A DNA stretch of 64,000 nucleotides from Dactylorhiza incarnata. Its lineage: Eukaryota > Streptophyta > Magnoliopsida > Asparagales > Orchidaceae. The position numbers and the translations under genes are program-made. Below are positions 45,437 through 56,578 of this stretch, one piece after another. The stretch spans positions 9,114,001 to 9,178,000 of the forward strand of contig JAWHQI010000068.1 of the NCBI GenBank assembly GCA_033032865.1, in the 5' to 3' direction. The notes below the pieces were generated by a model. That model had not been told where the DNA came from, searched no databases, and saw nothing but the letters and a program-made list of their open reading frames with translations. Each line of letters starts with the position of its first letter. The first letter of the stretch is position 1.

Positions 45437-45525
45437 TTTGGAAAGGGAGCTTTGGGGTGTCACCCCATCATAGCTCCTAGTGCTGCTGCGAGCCCCTCAC
45501 AGCGTAGTCCTCTGGAAGTCCATGA
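45437..45525 (+). ncRNA. Structured RNA motif, copy D (in D LTR)
   Basis: P1 is short: UGGA (45439-45442) with UCCA (45519-45522). P2: GGAGCU (45446-45451) with AGCUCC (45472-45477), six perfect pairs, two of them changed on both sides relative to copy A. P3: UGGGGU (45453-45458) with ACCCCA (45462-45467) and a 3-nt loop. P4: GCUG-c-GA (45485-45491) with UC-a-CAGC (45497-45503). Shared words: CATCATAGC, CTAGTG, GTAGTCCT and GGAAGTCCA. Confidence 0.7.
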
Positions 45526-46894
45526 TTAACCCTAAACTACAAGAATAAATTATTGTACAAGATTAACTTACCAATACAATCACCCATACCCTGTTATTAT
45601 GGGTAGTTTGTTGGTTTGGTTTTATGAGCGGTATGCTTGGTGGTTATAGGCATGGACGGGTTGATCCGGCGGGCCGGTGGCTCGGAAGGTTGTTATGACG
45701 GGCGGGTTAGCCCGGTGAGCTTATGGCTCGGATATGGATGGTAAACATGTTTGCATGTGCATAAAGGTGGTGGGTCTTTGGTATTGGACAATCGTTCATA
45801 CCGACGTCAATACGTTGACTTGGCAAGTGTGGAATTTGCACTTAGCCATGAAAGTCTGGTGGTCCAGCCAGTAAGAGTAAGCAGGCACTCCGCGGTTTTG
45901 TGTTGAGGCGTACGATAGTTCTAGGTTAGGTAGCGTGAATACCAACCAAGAGGTGGGTGAGACCTAGCCCACTGCTTCTGTTTGCCACTACGGGAGTATC
46001 CTGGGAGTCTTGCTAGCTCTAAATAGGGTGAACTAAAGGTCTGTGCGCATAGAGTTGAAGTGTGTGAGTTGCACTTGTGTGAACATAGCTTAAAATGCAT
46101 AACTCTGCATGTCATGGTATAAGCATTGCATTTCAACCCCTACCCTATCGTATAAATTGGTTATGGGACTTTTATACGATAGGCCTTACTAAACAACCCC
46201 TTGGTCTATAGGTTTGTATGGGCATTCCTATAAATAAATGGTTACTAGTATATTATATAATTGTCTTTACATACTCACCTTACTTGTTCTTTACCCAATT
46301 TTATTTACAGCTTCGATTATTTATATACACATGTGTAGTAGTAGACATTTCATGTAGACTAGATCTGACATCATCTATTTTGTTTTATACCCCTTGCTGT
46401 CCTCCGCTTCATCCTTCCTGCTCGGTGCCTAGGAGCCATTGGGGGAGGGTTGAGGAATATAAGTCTTAGTCTTTTTGACTAACGGTCGGTGGACCATATC
46501 ATTTGAGGGGATCGAGGAGACACAGCAGCACCAAAGGTCGATGCAGGTGGAGGCGGGCCAGTCTAGTACAGGAGCCCAGTTCCAGGATCAGTGAGTGATT
46601 AGTAGTTTGCTTCCACGAGTGACCTTGTAGTGATGACATGATGTACAGGGCATGAGCCCTTTATTATTGTTATCTTTTTATTTAGTTATTATATGTGGAC
46701 ACTTACCATTTATTGTTCTATATAACATGTGATTTGTGGACTTGTCTTAATTTGTACTTCTCTTTTCTGTGATCGATATTGCCGACAGAATCAACTCTTT
46801 GTAGTGGCGACCTTCCCATGTGTTGGTGTCACTGCAAAGCGGTGGTTCTGGGCATAAGACCCGGTTTTGTAGCAAAAAATGGGGTCTTACAAAC

Positions 46895-46906
46895 TGTTAT
46901 CAGAGG
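46895..46906 (+). other. Primer-binding site of element D
   Basis: TGTTATCAGAGG, a variant of the tRNA-Met site TGGTATCAGAGC, three bases after the LTR end. Confidence 0.65.
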
Positions 46907-47825
46907 AAACCTTGATCCGAAGAAAAGAAGTCCACAAACCCTGGGCCACCCCGTGCGAGTTTAGTTTGAGGACAAACTAAGCATCGAAAGCAATGGTGTG
47001 CCTATATGGTGAAATCACATGAAAAAGTCCACTTTTAACTGAATCGGTTGACATGTTTTCTTTTGTAGCCTGCGGCGAACCCTGCCACCAGCAGGGAATA
47101 CCTCCGGCTGCAAAGATTTCTTTAGATAGTCCTTTAGTCAATGAGTTAGACTCAACCCCACTAGGACACATGACTCACCCTGATAATTTATACCATGCCC
47201 TAGTCTGAAATAGACCGTAGGTACAAATTTGATTATGGTACGAGGATACCCCAAAGAGGTTAGAGGAGGAGTTTAGTGCAGGAACGACCGCCTAGGCCAT
47301 AAACTCTGATGTCACTACTTCACATACCAAGGATTATCCAAACTGATAGGACTGCCTTAGGGAGATTGACACATGAGTAGTATGGGACTCATAGACTCAA
47401 CCCTCGTATCAATGACATGTTTACATTGAGACAACCACCAAGACAAGCACGGAGGGTCGGATAAGAATTCAAGTTCAGAGGAGACCCGTTAGGGATTGGG
47501 CCACATGCTGACCCTGATAAGGTTGTCGTAGAGGGTACCTGGAAGAGTCTAAGGTGTGGAGTATACCAATGAGCCGCAAGATAGAACCGCAAGTCTAAGG
47601 TTGTGTGACCTAAGAATTGTTTGCATACTTGGGACGAATATAACATGGTGATATCGAAGATACTTAACCCAAAATAGATAGTGGCTTATCTTTTGTTTAT
47701 TGGAGCTTACCATTTGTTTATTGGAAAAATGGGTTACTGACTTGGGTTTCCCTTAGACCTAATTTAGAAAGTGTTGCGTCGTGAACATGGTGTTTTTTAA
47801 GTGGATCATAGCTGATGTTACCTGG
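46907..47825 (+). other. Interior of element D, left part
   Basis: About 920 bp, no open frame of note in either strand and no Gag words. It breaks off at cctgg (47821-47825), where E-minus is inserted. Confidence 0.5.
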
Positions 47826-48615
47826 TGATGCGCAAATCTTAGCACACCGCTATAGGCGGTAGCAAGACTGCGGCACGAAACGGCAGTGTACCGATCGTTC
47901 AAGTAATATAAAATGTGGGAGTGAATTCCCAAGTATCGATCTCGAAGGAACACAGTAAGGTGGAGTTTATTATTGAGGAAGGACTTTAGATTGAATTCCT
48001 TAAGTCGGATGGGTTGCGGAAACGGGGTGATTTGGCTTTTGGAAAATAAAAGAAAACACTACAACTACTCCTATGCAATGCTGCTATGCAATGCTTTGCT
48101 TGGCGGGATGGAGACTACGTAGGCCTTGAGCGCGCTACTTCGAAAGGGCGGATGGACGAGTAGGCAAACGGAATGAGGGTCGCAAGCACCTCTTCGAAAA
48201 GCACGCCACTAGCAATTGCTAGTGCGGCACACGAACGTGACGGTAGGATGGAGGATGGAATGGGGCGCACCTCATACACACATATAAACAAAAAGATACA
48301 TTCACATAGACATTAAATAACTTTATAAAGGAAGGTCTATAGTGTTCATCATCTAAATACAAAGGATCTAACAATTACAACACAAAATTCAAAGAAGGGG
48401 AAAGTAAGGAATCGACCGAATCCGAAGTTTTGTTGAGGGTTCACGGTTGGAATTGCTGGGTTGTCAATCCGCATCCAAGCTCGGTCCTCAACTGCGTCCG
48501 GGGTAGAGAAGGCTGTCACTACCCTCCAATGGCTTGTCTTCTTCATGTCACAATTCAGCCACACAACCAAGCTTCCTTCTTTTTGGATGATGGTGGATGA
48601 AGAGCTATATCCTTC
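47826..48615 (-). repeat. 3' LTR of E-minus, distal part
   Basis: On the plus strand it begins TGATGCGCAAATC, the reverse of the LTR end GCGCATCA. Aligns with 58040-58830. Interrupted at 48616 by E-plus. Confidence 0.85.
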
Positions 48616-50016
48616 TGATGAGTCTGGTTTATACAGTGATTTCCGGCCTCATTTGGGTTTGTTTTAGTGTCATTGCCATTCAATTGCTGTTCATATACGC
48701 TTATATTGATAGCATGGCGTTTCTGCGCCTTTTGTGCAATCCTTTCCCCTGTGTGGCATGTTTTTCCAATATATCACTGTGTGCCTATGTTATGGATCCG
48801 GTGGTGTGCACGGATCAGGGTTATTTGTACTTTTCCTACAGGTCCTGGGATCGTGTGCACGTTCGGGATGGTGCGGGACAATTTTTGGCCTAAAAAGCCT
48901 CTGATCGTGCGCATTCTTTCGCGTACGACCAGGCGCACGGCCATTGGTCGTGCGATAATTCCCATCCCAGATCGAGATCGGCGCGAAGGTATGCGCACGA
49001 TCACAGGCATTTCTTCGCGCACGACCATTGGTCGTGCGCCCCTGACCGTCAGTTGTTTTCTATCTTTTTTCTTTGCTACAGGTTGACTGCGCACGATCAC
49101 AGGCATTCCTTCGCGCACGACCATTGGTCGTGCGCCACTGACCGTGCGCAGTACTTATTCTGCTCCCTATTTAAGCCGCTGTTCCGCGAAATTAGGTATT
49201 CCAGCCGGTGTTGGGGAGCGATTAGGCCGCCGTCTTGGGCGATTTTCATCCCATATTCATCCTCCTCCATTCCAATCATCCGGGAGACTCCTCCGGCGAT
49301 CAAGAGTTGTTTCTCTACCATCGGGGAGCCCTTCCGGCCGACAGCAAAGCTTTCCTAGCGAGTGTTCTTCAAGTTGTTGCAGAGAAAGTGGAGATCACCG
49401 GAGAAAGTGACAGATCTCCGACACCGGAAGAACCCTTCGACCGAGATCGGAAGCGGATTGACAACCCGCTATTCCGGCCGTGACCGACGGTTCTCCTTCT
49501 TGAGTGGTTTTCTCTTAACTTATCTTGTTATAACTAGTTGAATATTTATGTAATGAACTTGAATGATTTGTTTGTCTATGAATGAATTATTTGGTGTTTA
49601 CATAATCTCCTTTGTATTGCTTTGTGTTGCGTTCGCTTACACTCACTCCACTCCATGCACTCCCATCCATTCACATTTGCGTTGGGTTAGCCACGGCTAC
49701 GGAGATTTGCAAAGAGGTGTGTGCGACCCTCAATCGTCACAGTTACTTTCCATCCACGCGCCTTCCGAAGCACGGCATCGCGGCCGTTGCATCCATCCCG
49801 CCTTGCGAAGCGGAGTTTTGACCCGCATCTCATTTCTGTGTAGTAATTTAGGAAACCAAAATCAAAGCCCTTACTTTTCTTTTAATTTACTCTTGTAATT
49901 ATTCGCTCAATCTGAAGAGTCAAACTAACCACGCGCATTCCTTGAGAGACGATATTCGGGGACATACTCCCAACTTTATTACTTGTGCGACCGGTGCACT
50001 TGCCGAGCACGCATCA
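48616..50016 (+). repeat. 5' LTR of E-plus (1401 bp)
   Basis: Starts TGATGAGTCTGG, ends GCACGCATCA. U3 has perfect palindromes of GCGCACGACCA and its complement around one T (49017-49039 and 49113-49135) and other gcgcacg words. A TATTTAAG box lies at about 49165. Open frames inside appear in both LTR copies only because the copies are alike. Confidence 0.9.
49017..49135. repeat. GCGCACGACCA palindromes in E-plus LTR
   Basis: Two perfect 23-bp palindromes with 11-bp arms, 96 bp apart. The 3' LTR copies are slightly degraded (gcacacgacc and gcgcatgacc). Confidence 0.85.
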
Positions 50017-50022
50017 AGTTTT

Positions 50023-50040
50023 TGGCGCCATTGCCGGGGA
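50023..50040 (+). other. Primer-binding site of E-plus
   Basis: TGGCGCCATTGCCGGGGA, one change from the Athila-type site. Confidence 0.85.
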
Positions 50041-50142
50041 ATGTAGGCGTAGTTTGATTTTGGTGTTTGAGTTAATAGTTACAGGAGTTATTGTTTTTTT
50101 TGTTTATTTCTATTGTTTTCGGGTTGTGTGAATGCAGGAGCG

Positions 50143-50769
50143 ATGTCATAATCTTTATTGCCTCTGTCACGACATGATGAGGATACAGCCTATTTGGAGG
50201 AGAAATTCTTCAAATTTGCTCATATTATAATTCAAGGCCTTGAAACGCGACAAGAGTGTATTGATAGATTGACTATGCAGGTTGAGACTTTGGTGTCTCT
50301 TGCCTCGGCCGTGTTGAAAGAACCTCCTCATGATGTGATAGTGGTACAATCAGAACCTGCAGGGAGTGAAATCGGGATCACTTCCTCGACTAATGATTTT
50401 TTATGTTCTTCATCTACTTTGTTTCTTGACCCTCTTTCATTGGTTATAACTCAACAGGAAGAGTTAGCATTGGTCATCCAGGTGGAATCTGATCATCTCT
50501 CACGGGAGGATGTCACTCGTGACACCTCTTCCTCTTGCTTTGCTCCTACGGATGTTGAGTCTACTCTCGCTCCATCTCTTCCTGTTATTTCTAACATCGT
50601 TTCATTTATTCCCCCGCAGAATTTGGAAGCTGCTAACCAATTTTTGGGCAGTCATATGATGCATTCCTGGCAGGATAAGCATGTCGCAGTGGCAGACGAT
50701 ATTGCTCTATCCACTCCAATGTCACCACATGTGCTTCCCCTAAAGGACTGGCTGCAAGGGGGAAAATGA
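50143..50769 (+). pseudogene. E-plus protein, related to E-minus protein
   Basis: The ATG at 50143 is followed by TCA and an in-frame TAA, simplest as CAA to TAA. The frame then stays open for 200 codons to 50769. The N-terminal part is helical and charged (DEDTAYLEEKFFKFAHII, TRQECIDRLTMQVETLV). The middle (GSEIGITSSTNDFLCSSS then LFLDPLSL) matches GSETGTTPPIFDCLCHSS then LFLDPPSL of E-minus, which sets it apart from chance. No zinc knuckle and no enzyme motif. It lies 100 nt after the primer site, where Gag is expected. Function unknown; a Gag-like role is an inference from position and kinship. Confidence 0.6.
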
Positions 50770-52680
50770 TTTTTCATTGAAGAAATACTCTTGGAAGAGA
50801 GAAAGAGAGCAAGAAAGGAGGAGACTTGGGGATGGAGGCTAAACCTCTTACTTCGTTGCCATCAGTTGTGGGTCTCCGGACCTTTTTCTTCTATCTGCAG
50901 TTACTATTTTAAATCAACGTATAGTTGATTTCTCCATGTGGTTGTGTAATAATACTGCGTAGACTTGGATGATCTCCTCTCTTTAATTTTGCGTGAACAA
51001 TTCTATAATCTGCTAATACAGGTATTTGGTCCACCTTAAGGACGGTAAACAAAAGGGCTATTGGGAGACAACCCATTTGGGACCATTTGGTTCCGTTCTT
51101 TCTTGTTATCTTTTTTTTTGCTATATTTTTGTGTGCTTGGGATCCCTTTAATCGCAGGTCCGCATTTATTGGAGCACGGCGGGATCACCGCCTTCTGAAC
51201 AAAACGCCATATCTTCTGGTATGCTCATTTCTGAGCATGGGGTAATCTCTCATCCTAGCCTTCTTAAGCTTATGCCGCTATCAAACATGCTTTTTGCTTA
51301 GTGTAAGTCTGGGGGAGTGAGAGTTATTGTTACCTCGTGCACATGCACAGTGCACAGCATACTAGGATTTACAATGTGTTATATTGTAGCATTGCTCATC
51401 TCATGGCACACCACGACAACCACGTGAGCGCACTTAACTGTAGGCGCGCGATGAGTCTAACTCGTCTCGGTTGTGTGAATGGGAAATCACGGTGCTGGGT
51501 TAGGATTGCGAGACGAAGTACTTTGTTGACTCGTGGAGTGCTCTAGTCACTTATTCATGTCTCGCATAGAAATCAGTGTAGATTAAACTTTTCTTTATGC
51601 TTTTACTTTTACGTTTTATTCTGATAGCGTAATTTTAGTTTATTCTACTCAAAAGTGTTGAATTCGGTGCGAATCATTCGGTAGTGTAGGGATGTGTGTA
51701 GAGGGGTGCTAGGCTCATATTGCTCGAGTCGGGAGGAAGAATCATCTTTCTCGGTGGCTAAGAACTTGCCCCATACGACTCTCGAAGCATGGGTATGAGT
51801 TAATTCAGTGCGTGAGCGTGACGTAGGCCATCATGTTGGCCAGTTTGAGCTTTGTATTCCGATCCTAACATCTTATCCTTGCTATCCCCTTGTGCCTACC
51901 CGATCTCGTTGGTTCAGCTCCACCTTCGATTCACCAAAGCCAAAATGACTATCCTAATCGCACACCAAATTCTGAGCTCAAGCAATATATGCATAAAAAT
52001 TAGGTGTTGATGCAGTGTATATTTGTGATTGTGGTGGAAATGCGTTATTGAAGATATAGCTGTTTTGTATCTAATTGTGCAAAAAATGTGAAATTTTAAA
52101 AAAATGAAAAAAAAATGAAATGAAATGAAAAAATTGAAAAAAATGTACAAAGAGATACATTTGGGAATACGTGGTGTACACAATTTTATTATTGCTGGGA
52201 TAGTGTTTCTTTTGCAAGCTCATTTGGGTTATGTGTGCTCAGCCCCCGCATTTATCATTGTTTACCGCACCGTAGCCTAAGCCTAAATCATAACCTAAAG
52301 TCCTACTGATTTGCGCATCGAATCGTACGAATGTCGTGGAGAGAGTGCGAACGGGTGAGCGTATGGTCATCGACACTGATGGATTTCAGTGGAGATTGTT
52401 CCGAACTCCGGTGTTGAGTAATGTTCGCCTCAGCAGCCTTTCTACTTTCTTCCTACGCATGACCGAGTGATTCCCTATGATTCAACTTTTGAGTAGAAAT
52501 AATATATAGTTATGCTGTTAGAATTATGTAAACTAATTTGCATAACTAAAAATTCTTTTTACTAGATTTCTATGCCCATGCGTATGAGACTTCGCATATT
52601 ACCCCGTCCTTGTAATTTCTAACCCAGCTATGTTTTTTCTCGCTCCACCGGATTTGTTTGCTCGGGACGCGCAAACAGGT
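50770..52680 (+). other. 3' non-coding domain of E-plus
   Basis: Contains a tggtccaccttaaggacgg stretch, the hairpin-like ttgggagacaacccatttgg (51062-51081), an internal polypurine-tract copy AAGTCTGGGGGAG (51305-51317), and blocks shared with the Athila element and E-minus: 51746-51790, 51932-51945 and 52336-52425. A long A-rich run of gaaat/gaaaa words sits at 52080-52140. No ORF. Confidence 0.65.
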
Positions 52681-52693
52681 AAGTCTGGGGGTG
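52681..52693 (+). other. Polypurine tract of E-plus
   Basis: AAGTCTGGGGGTG immediately before TGATGAG. The sequence upstream (tttgctcgggacgcgcaaac) matches that of E-minus. Confidence 0.85.
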
Positions 52694-54093
52694 TGATGAG
52701 TCTGGTTTATACAGTGATTTCCGGCCTCATTTGGGTTTGTTTTAGTGTCATTGCACTTCAATTGCTGTTCATATACGCTTATATTGATAGCATGGCGTTT
52801 CTGTGCCTTTTGTGCAATCCTTTCCCCTTTGTGGCATGTTTTTCCTATATATCACTGTGTGCCTATGTTATGGATCCGGTGGTGTGCACGGATCAGGGTT
52901 ATTTGTACTTTTCCTGCAGGTCCTGGGATCGTGTGCACGTTCGGGATGGTGCGGGGCAATTTTTGGCCTAAAAACCTCTGATCGTGCGCATTCCTTCGCG
53001 CACGACCAGGCGCACGGCCATTGGTCGTGCGATAATTCCCATCCCAGATCGAGATCAGCGCGAAGGTATGCGCACGATCACAGGCATTTCTTCGCACACG
53101 ACCATTGGTCGTGCGCCCCTGACCGTGCGTTGTTTTCTATCTTTTTTCTTTGCTACAGGTTGACTGCGCACGATCACAGGCATTCCTTCGCGCATGACCA
53201 TTGGTCGTGCGCCACTGACCGTGCGCAGTACTTATTCTGCTCCCTATTTAAGCCGCTGTTCCGCGAAATTAGGTATTCCAGCCGGTGTTGGGGCGCAATT
53301 AGGCCGCCGTCTTGGGAGATTTTCATCCCATCTTTATCCCCCTCCATTCCAATCATCCGGGAGACTCCTCCGGCGATCAAGAGTTGTTTCTCTACCATCG
53401 GGGAGCCCTTCCGGCCGACAGCAAAGCTTTCCTAGCGAGTGTTCTTCAAGTTGTTGCGGAGAAAGTGGAGATCACCGGAGAAAGTGACAGATCTCCGGCA
53501 CCGGAAGCACCCTTCGACCGAGATCGGAAGCAGATTGACAACCCGCTATTCCGGCCGTGACCGACGGTTCTCCTTCTTGAGTGGTTTTCTCTAAACTTAT
53601 CTTGTTATAACTAGTTGAATATTTATGTAATGAACTTGAATGATTTGTTTGTCTATGAATGAATTATTTGGTGTTTACATAATCTCCTTTGTATTGCTTT
53701 GTGTTACGTTTGCTTACACTCACTCCACTCCATGCACTCCCATCCATTCACATTTGCGTTGGGTTAGCCACGGCTACGAAGATTTGCGAAGATGTGTGTG
53801 CGACCCTCAATCGTCACAGTTACTTTCCGTCCACGCGCCTTACGAAGCACGGCATCGCGACCGTTGCATCCATCCCGCCTTGCGAAGCGGAGTTTTGACC
53901 CGCATCTCATTTCTGTGTAGTAATTTAGGAAACCAAAATCAAAGCCCTTACTTTTCTTTTAATTTACTCTTGTAATTATTCGCTCAATCTGAAGAGTCAA
54001 ACTAACCACGCGCATTCCTTGAGAGACGATATGCGGGGACATACTCCCAACTTTATTACCTGTGAGACCGGTGCACTTGCCGAGCACGCGTTA
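52694..54093 (+). repeat. 3' LTR of E-plus (1400 bp)
   Basis: Pair of 48616-50016, differing at a few percent by eye. Its terminal bases read GCACGCGTTA instead of GCACGCATCA, so the conserved terminal CA is lost although the target duplication next to it is intact. Confidence 0.9.
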
Positions 54094-54098
54094 CCTTC

Positions 54099-54859
54099 TC
54101 CTTGGAGCTTGAGGATGATGGAGGAGGCCAAGGGCCAAGCCCTCATGGAAAAGTGGAGGTGTACGGAGCTGGAACTCCTTTTGCGGTGGAAAAAGCAGAA
54201 AAAATGTACGATCCCTTCGTACTAGGGCGAACTGCGCTTTTATAGAAAAGGATTAGAAAAATGGTCACGCATAGTCGAATGCACGACCGTGCGTAGATCG
54301 TGCGATATTAATAATAATGAACAGCGCAGGAAGAAGACCTGGAGTGCCCGTGCGATTTACTCACGCACGGGCAAATCCGCCCGTGCGTCAAAACGCACGG
54401 GTAAATATAGAATAGCTAAAAATAAGGCTAAACAGGTTGATCGTGCGATTCCTTCACGCACGGGCACTGCCCGTGCGCAGAGACGCACGATCAACGACAG
54501 ATCATCAATTTCCTCCTCAGCAAAGGGCGCACGACCACAACCGACCGTGCGCCAACATAACGCACGACCGTGCAATATGCACAGAAATGAACTCAGGATA
54601 AAATTGATGAAACGTCCATCTGCATTAGCCACAACAAAGCTGGGAATACCCTTCCAGCACAGGAAATAAAGCAAAAAGAGAATGAGGAGCACGTTGTGCT
54701 TACCCCAAACACTAACACATGCAAATGCACACCACAACGGGCCTAAAAGTGCAATTAGCAGGGAATAACAAATATGAATAAAAACATGCCTAAGTGTAGT
54801 GCAAAGACTAGAAATACGGCCTAGATGAGCCCATAAATTTATATATAAATGGGACTCAT
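54099..54859 (-). repeat. 3' LTR of E-minus, proximal part
   Basis: Continues the LTR broken at 48615 (ccttc then tccttggagc, compare 58825-58840). Minus-strand start is TGATGAGTCCCATTT at 54859. TATA box TATAAAAG at 54244-54237. A perfect palindrome with 10-bp arms CGCACGGGCA/TGCCCGTGCG lies at 54457-54477. Confidence 0.85.
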
Positions 54860-54872
54860 CACACCCCCAGAC
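54860..54872 (-). other. Polypurine tract of E-minus
   Basis: Minus strand AAGTCTGGGGGTG adjoining the LTR start, identical to that of E-plus. Confidence 0.85.
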
Positions 54873-56578
54873 TTACCTGTTTGCGCGTCCCAAGCAAACA
54901 AATCAAGCACTGATTCCCATGCAAATAAAAATTGTAGTTGGCGTAGAGAATTGCAAAGAAAGAGTAAGATGCGAAGTATCATACCCATGCAAATAAAAAT
55001 TCTGTAAAAGAAGATTTTAACTATACTAACTAATTTACAATAGTATAAATGCGTAAATTGAGATTTATTTGTACTCAGATGGTGAATCATGAAGAATTTA
55101 TGCGATCGTGCCCGGTGTGAAAGTAAACAAACCACTCGGGAGGGTGTTGCTAAAGACCAGAATTCGGGAATAACTCCGCTGAAATCCATCGACGAAGAGA
55201 ACCATAAGCTTGCCCGATTACACTCTCTCCACAGCGCTAATGAACTCACTAGGCGAATCAATAGGGCTTTAGGTATACACGAGGCTTAGGTTACGGTTTG
55301 GAATACAAAGATAAACATGATGGCTAAACGCAACCCAAAAGAGCTCACAAACGTGCTAAATCATAGCAGCCACAATAACACACGTGTAACAAACCCCCAG
55401 ACTTGACTTTGAAACCTGGTGTGCACACGACCTACAACAATCAATAACAATAAATGCTTCCATTAAAGCCCTATGGATAAATATACATATTTTTTCTTTT
55501 TCTTTTTCTTTTCTTTTTATCCCCAAATCAATTAGCACAATTCTCAGCACATAGACATTTTTTTAAACTTCCACATCAACACTGAAGTTTTGCATCACCG
55601 CACTGCATTGGAAAATTACAATTCATAAATGCTTTTAGCTTAATTTTTGGTTGCGACAATATGATTAGCTTTTAGGCTTTGGTGAAGTATGGTGGAGCTG
55701 AACCAAAAGATCGGGTAGGCACAAAATAGGCTAGCTATGGTTAGTGCATAGGAAAGGTAGAACAAAGCTCAAGCTTGCCAAAAAGATGGCCTACGTCACG
55801 CTCAACTTGCAAATCGTTCGCACCCATGCTTCGAGAGTCGCTTGGGGCAAGTTCTTAGCCCTCGAGAAAGGTAATCCTTCCTCCCGACTCGAGCAACACA
55901 CAACTAGCGCTCGCTTACACACAACACCGTGCTACCGCAAATTTCGGTCACATTCACCAAATGAGTAAAATAAATCAAAGACTACGCAAGAATACTAATT
56001 GTAAATTAGCCGCATAGAGAAAATCTAATTTCACTCACATTTCTATGGAAGCATGCGGATGCGACTAGAGCACTATAAGAGTCAACATCGCACTCCGATT
56101 TGCAATTCCTAAGCTAACATCCTATTTCACATTCCAACCAAAATAAGCATGAATGGAAACACACATACAAGTGAGTGCGCTCTCAAGTGGGTGCTTTGTG
56201 TGCAGACAAAATGAACAAAATAATCTAGATAAGAACTTCTAGCATGCTAAATAAATGTGCACGTGATTGGGTACACAAAAAGGTCTCCCCCAGACTTAAA
56301 CTATGCATTAAGATATTCTAAAACAGAGTTAGGGGAAGAGGGTACCCAATGCTCAGCAAGTAAGCATGCCGGAAGCCTGTAGTGAAGCCTTACGAAGAAT
56401 CACAACCACCGCCTGCACAAATAGAAAATACCTGCAAGGGGGGTGAGCTCCGCAAAAACAACTAAAATAAAACACAACAACTAATTTTTACAGGCGATAA
56501 AATAAAAGACAGGAAAAAGTAAGATAACTACTGGGGTTATTGTCATCCCAGCATGACTTATTCAGAAAGGCAAGGGTC
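54873..56578 (-). other. 3' non-coding domain of E-minus
   Basis: On the minus strand it contains an internal polypurine-tract copy AAGTCTGGGGGAG (56297-56285), the block ctcgagggctaagaacttgc (within 55870-55826), an accaaagcc word near 55680, and the gatggatttcagcggag block (55191-55172 with its upstream part). The same blocks, in the same order and spacing, occur in E-plus and in the Athila element. No ORF. Confidence 0.65.

Larger units (their letters stand above)
42097..46891 (+). repeat. Del/Tekay-like gypsy LTR, 4.8 kb (element D)
   Basis: Starts TGTAACATCCCCC and ends GGGGTCTTACA, followed at once by a tRNA-Met-like primer site. This is the classic boundary of Del/Tekay chromovirus LTRs. 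At 4795 bp it is long. No coding sequence was recognised. It holds tracts of repeated ggtcaaattgacc words (42340-42720), a CCGGCC-rich palindromic block (43380-43460), and RNA motif copy D (45437-45525). A LARD-type non-autonomous element is an alternative, since the visible interior is also non-coding. The second LTR is not in the window. Confidence 0.7.
48616..54093 (+). mobile_element. Pol-less gypsy element E-plus
   Basis: 5' LTR 48616-50016, primer site, one ORF, 3' non-coding domain, polypurine tract and 3' LTR 52694-54093. Target duplication ccttc is exact (48611-48615 and 54094-54098). It is inserted in the 3' LTR of E-minus, so it is younger. Its LTRs start TGATGAGTC like those of E-minus but differ in most U3 sequence. 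No pol is present. Confidence 0.9.

Noticed and set aside
48609..48630. CTGATGAG, as in a hammerhead ribozyme core
   Set aside because: It is created by the junction of the ccttc target site with the LTR start TGATGAG. No matching GAAA strand and no third stem; the E-minus LTR without the insertion lacks it.
48667..49483. Open frames in the E-plus LTR that recur at 52745-53560
   Set aside because: They recur only because the two LTRs are copies. They contain the CpG palindromes and overlap on several frames.
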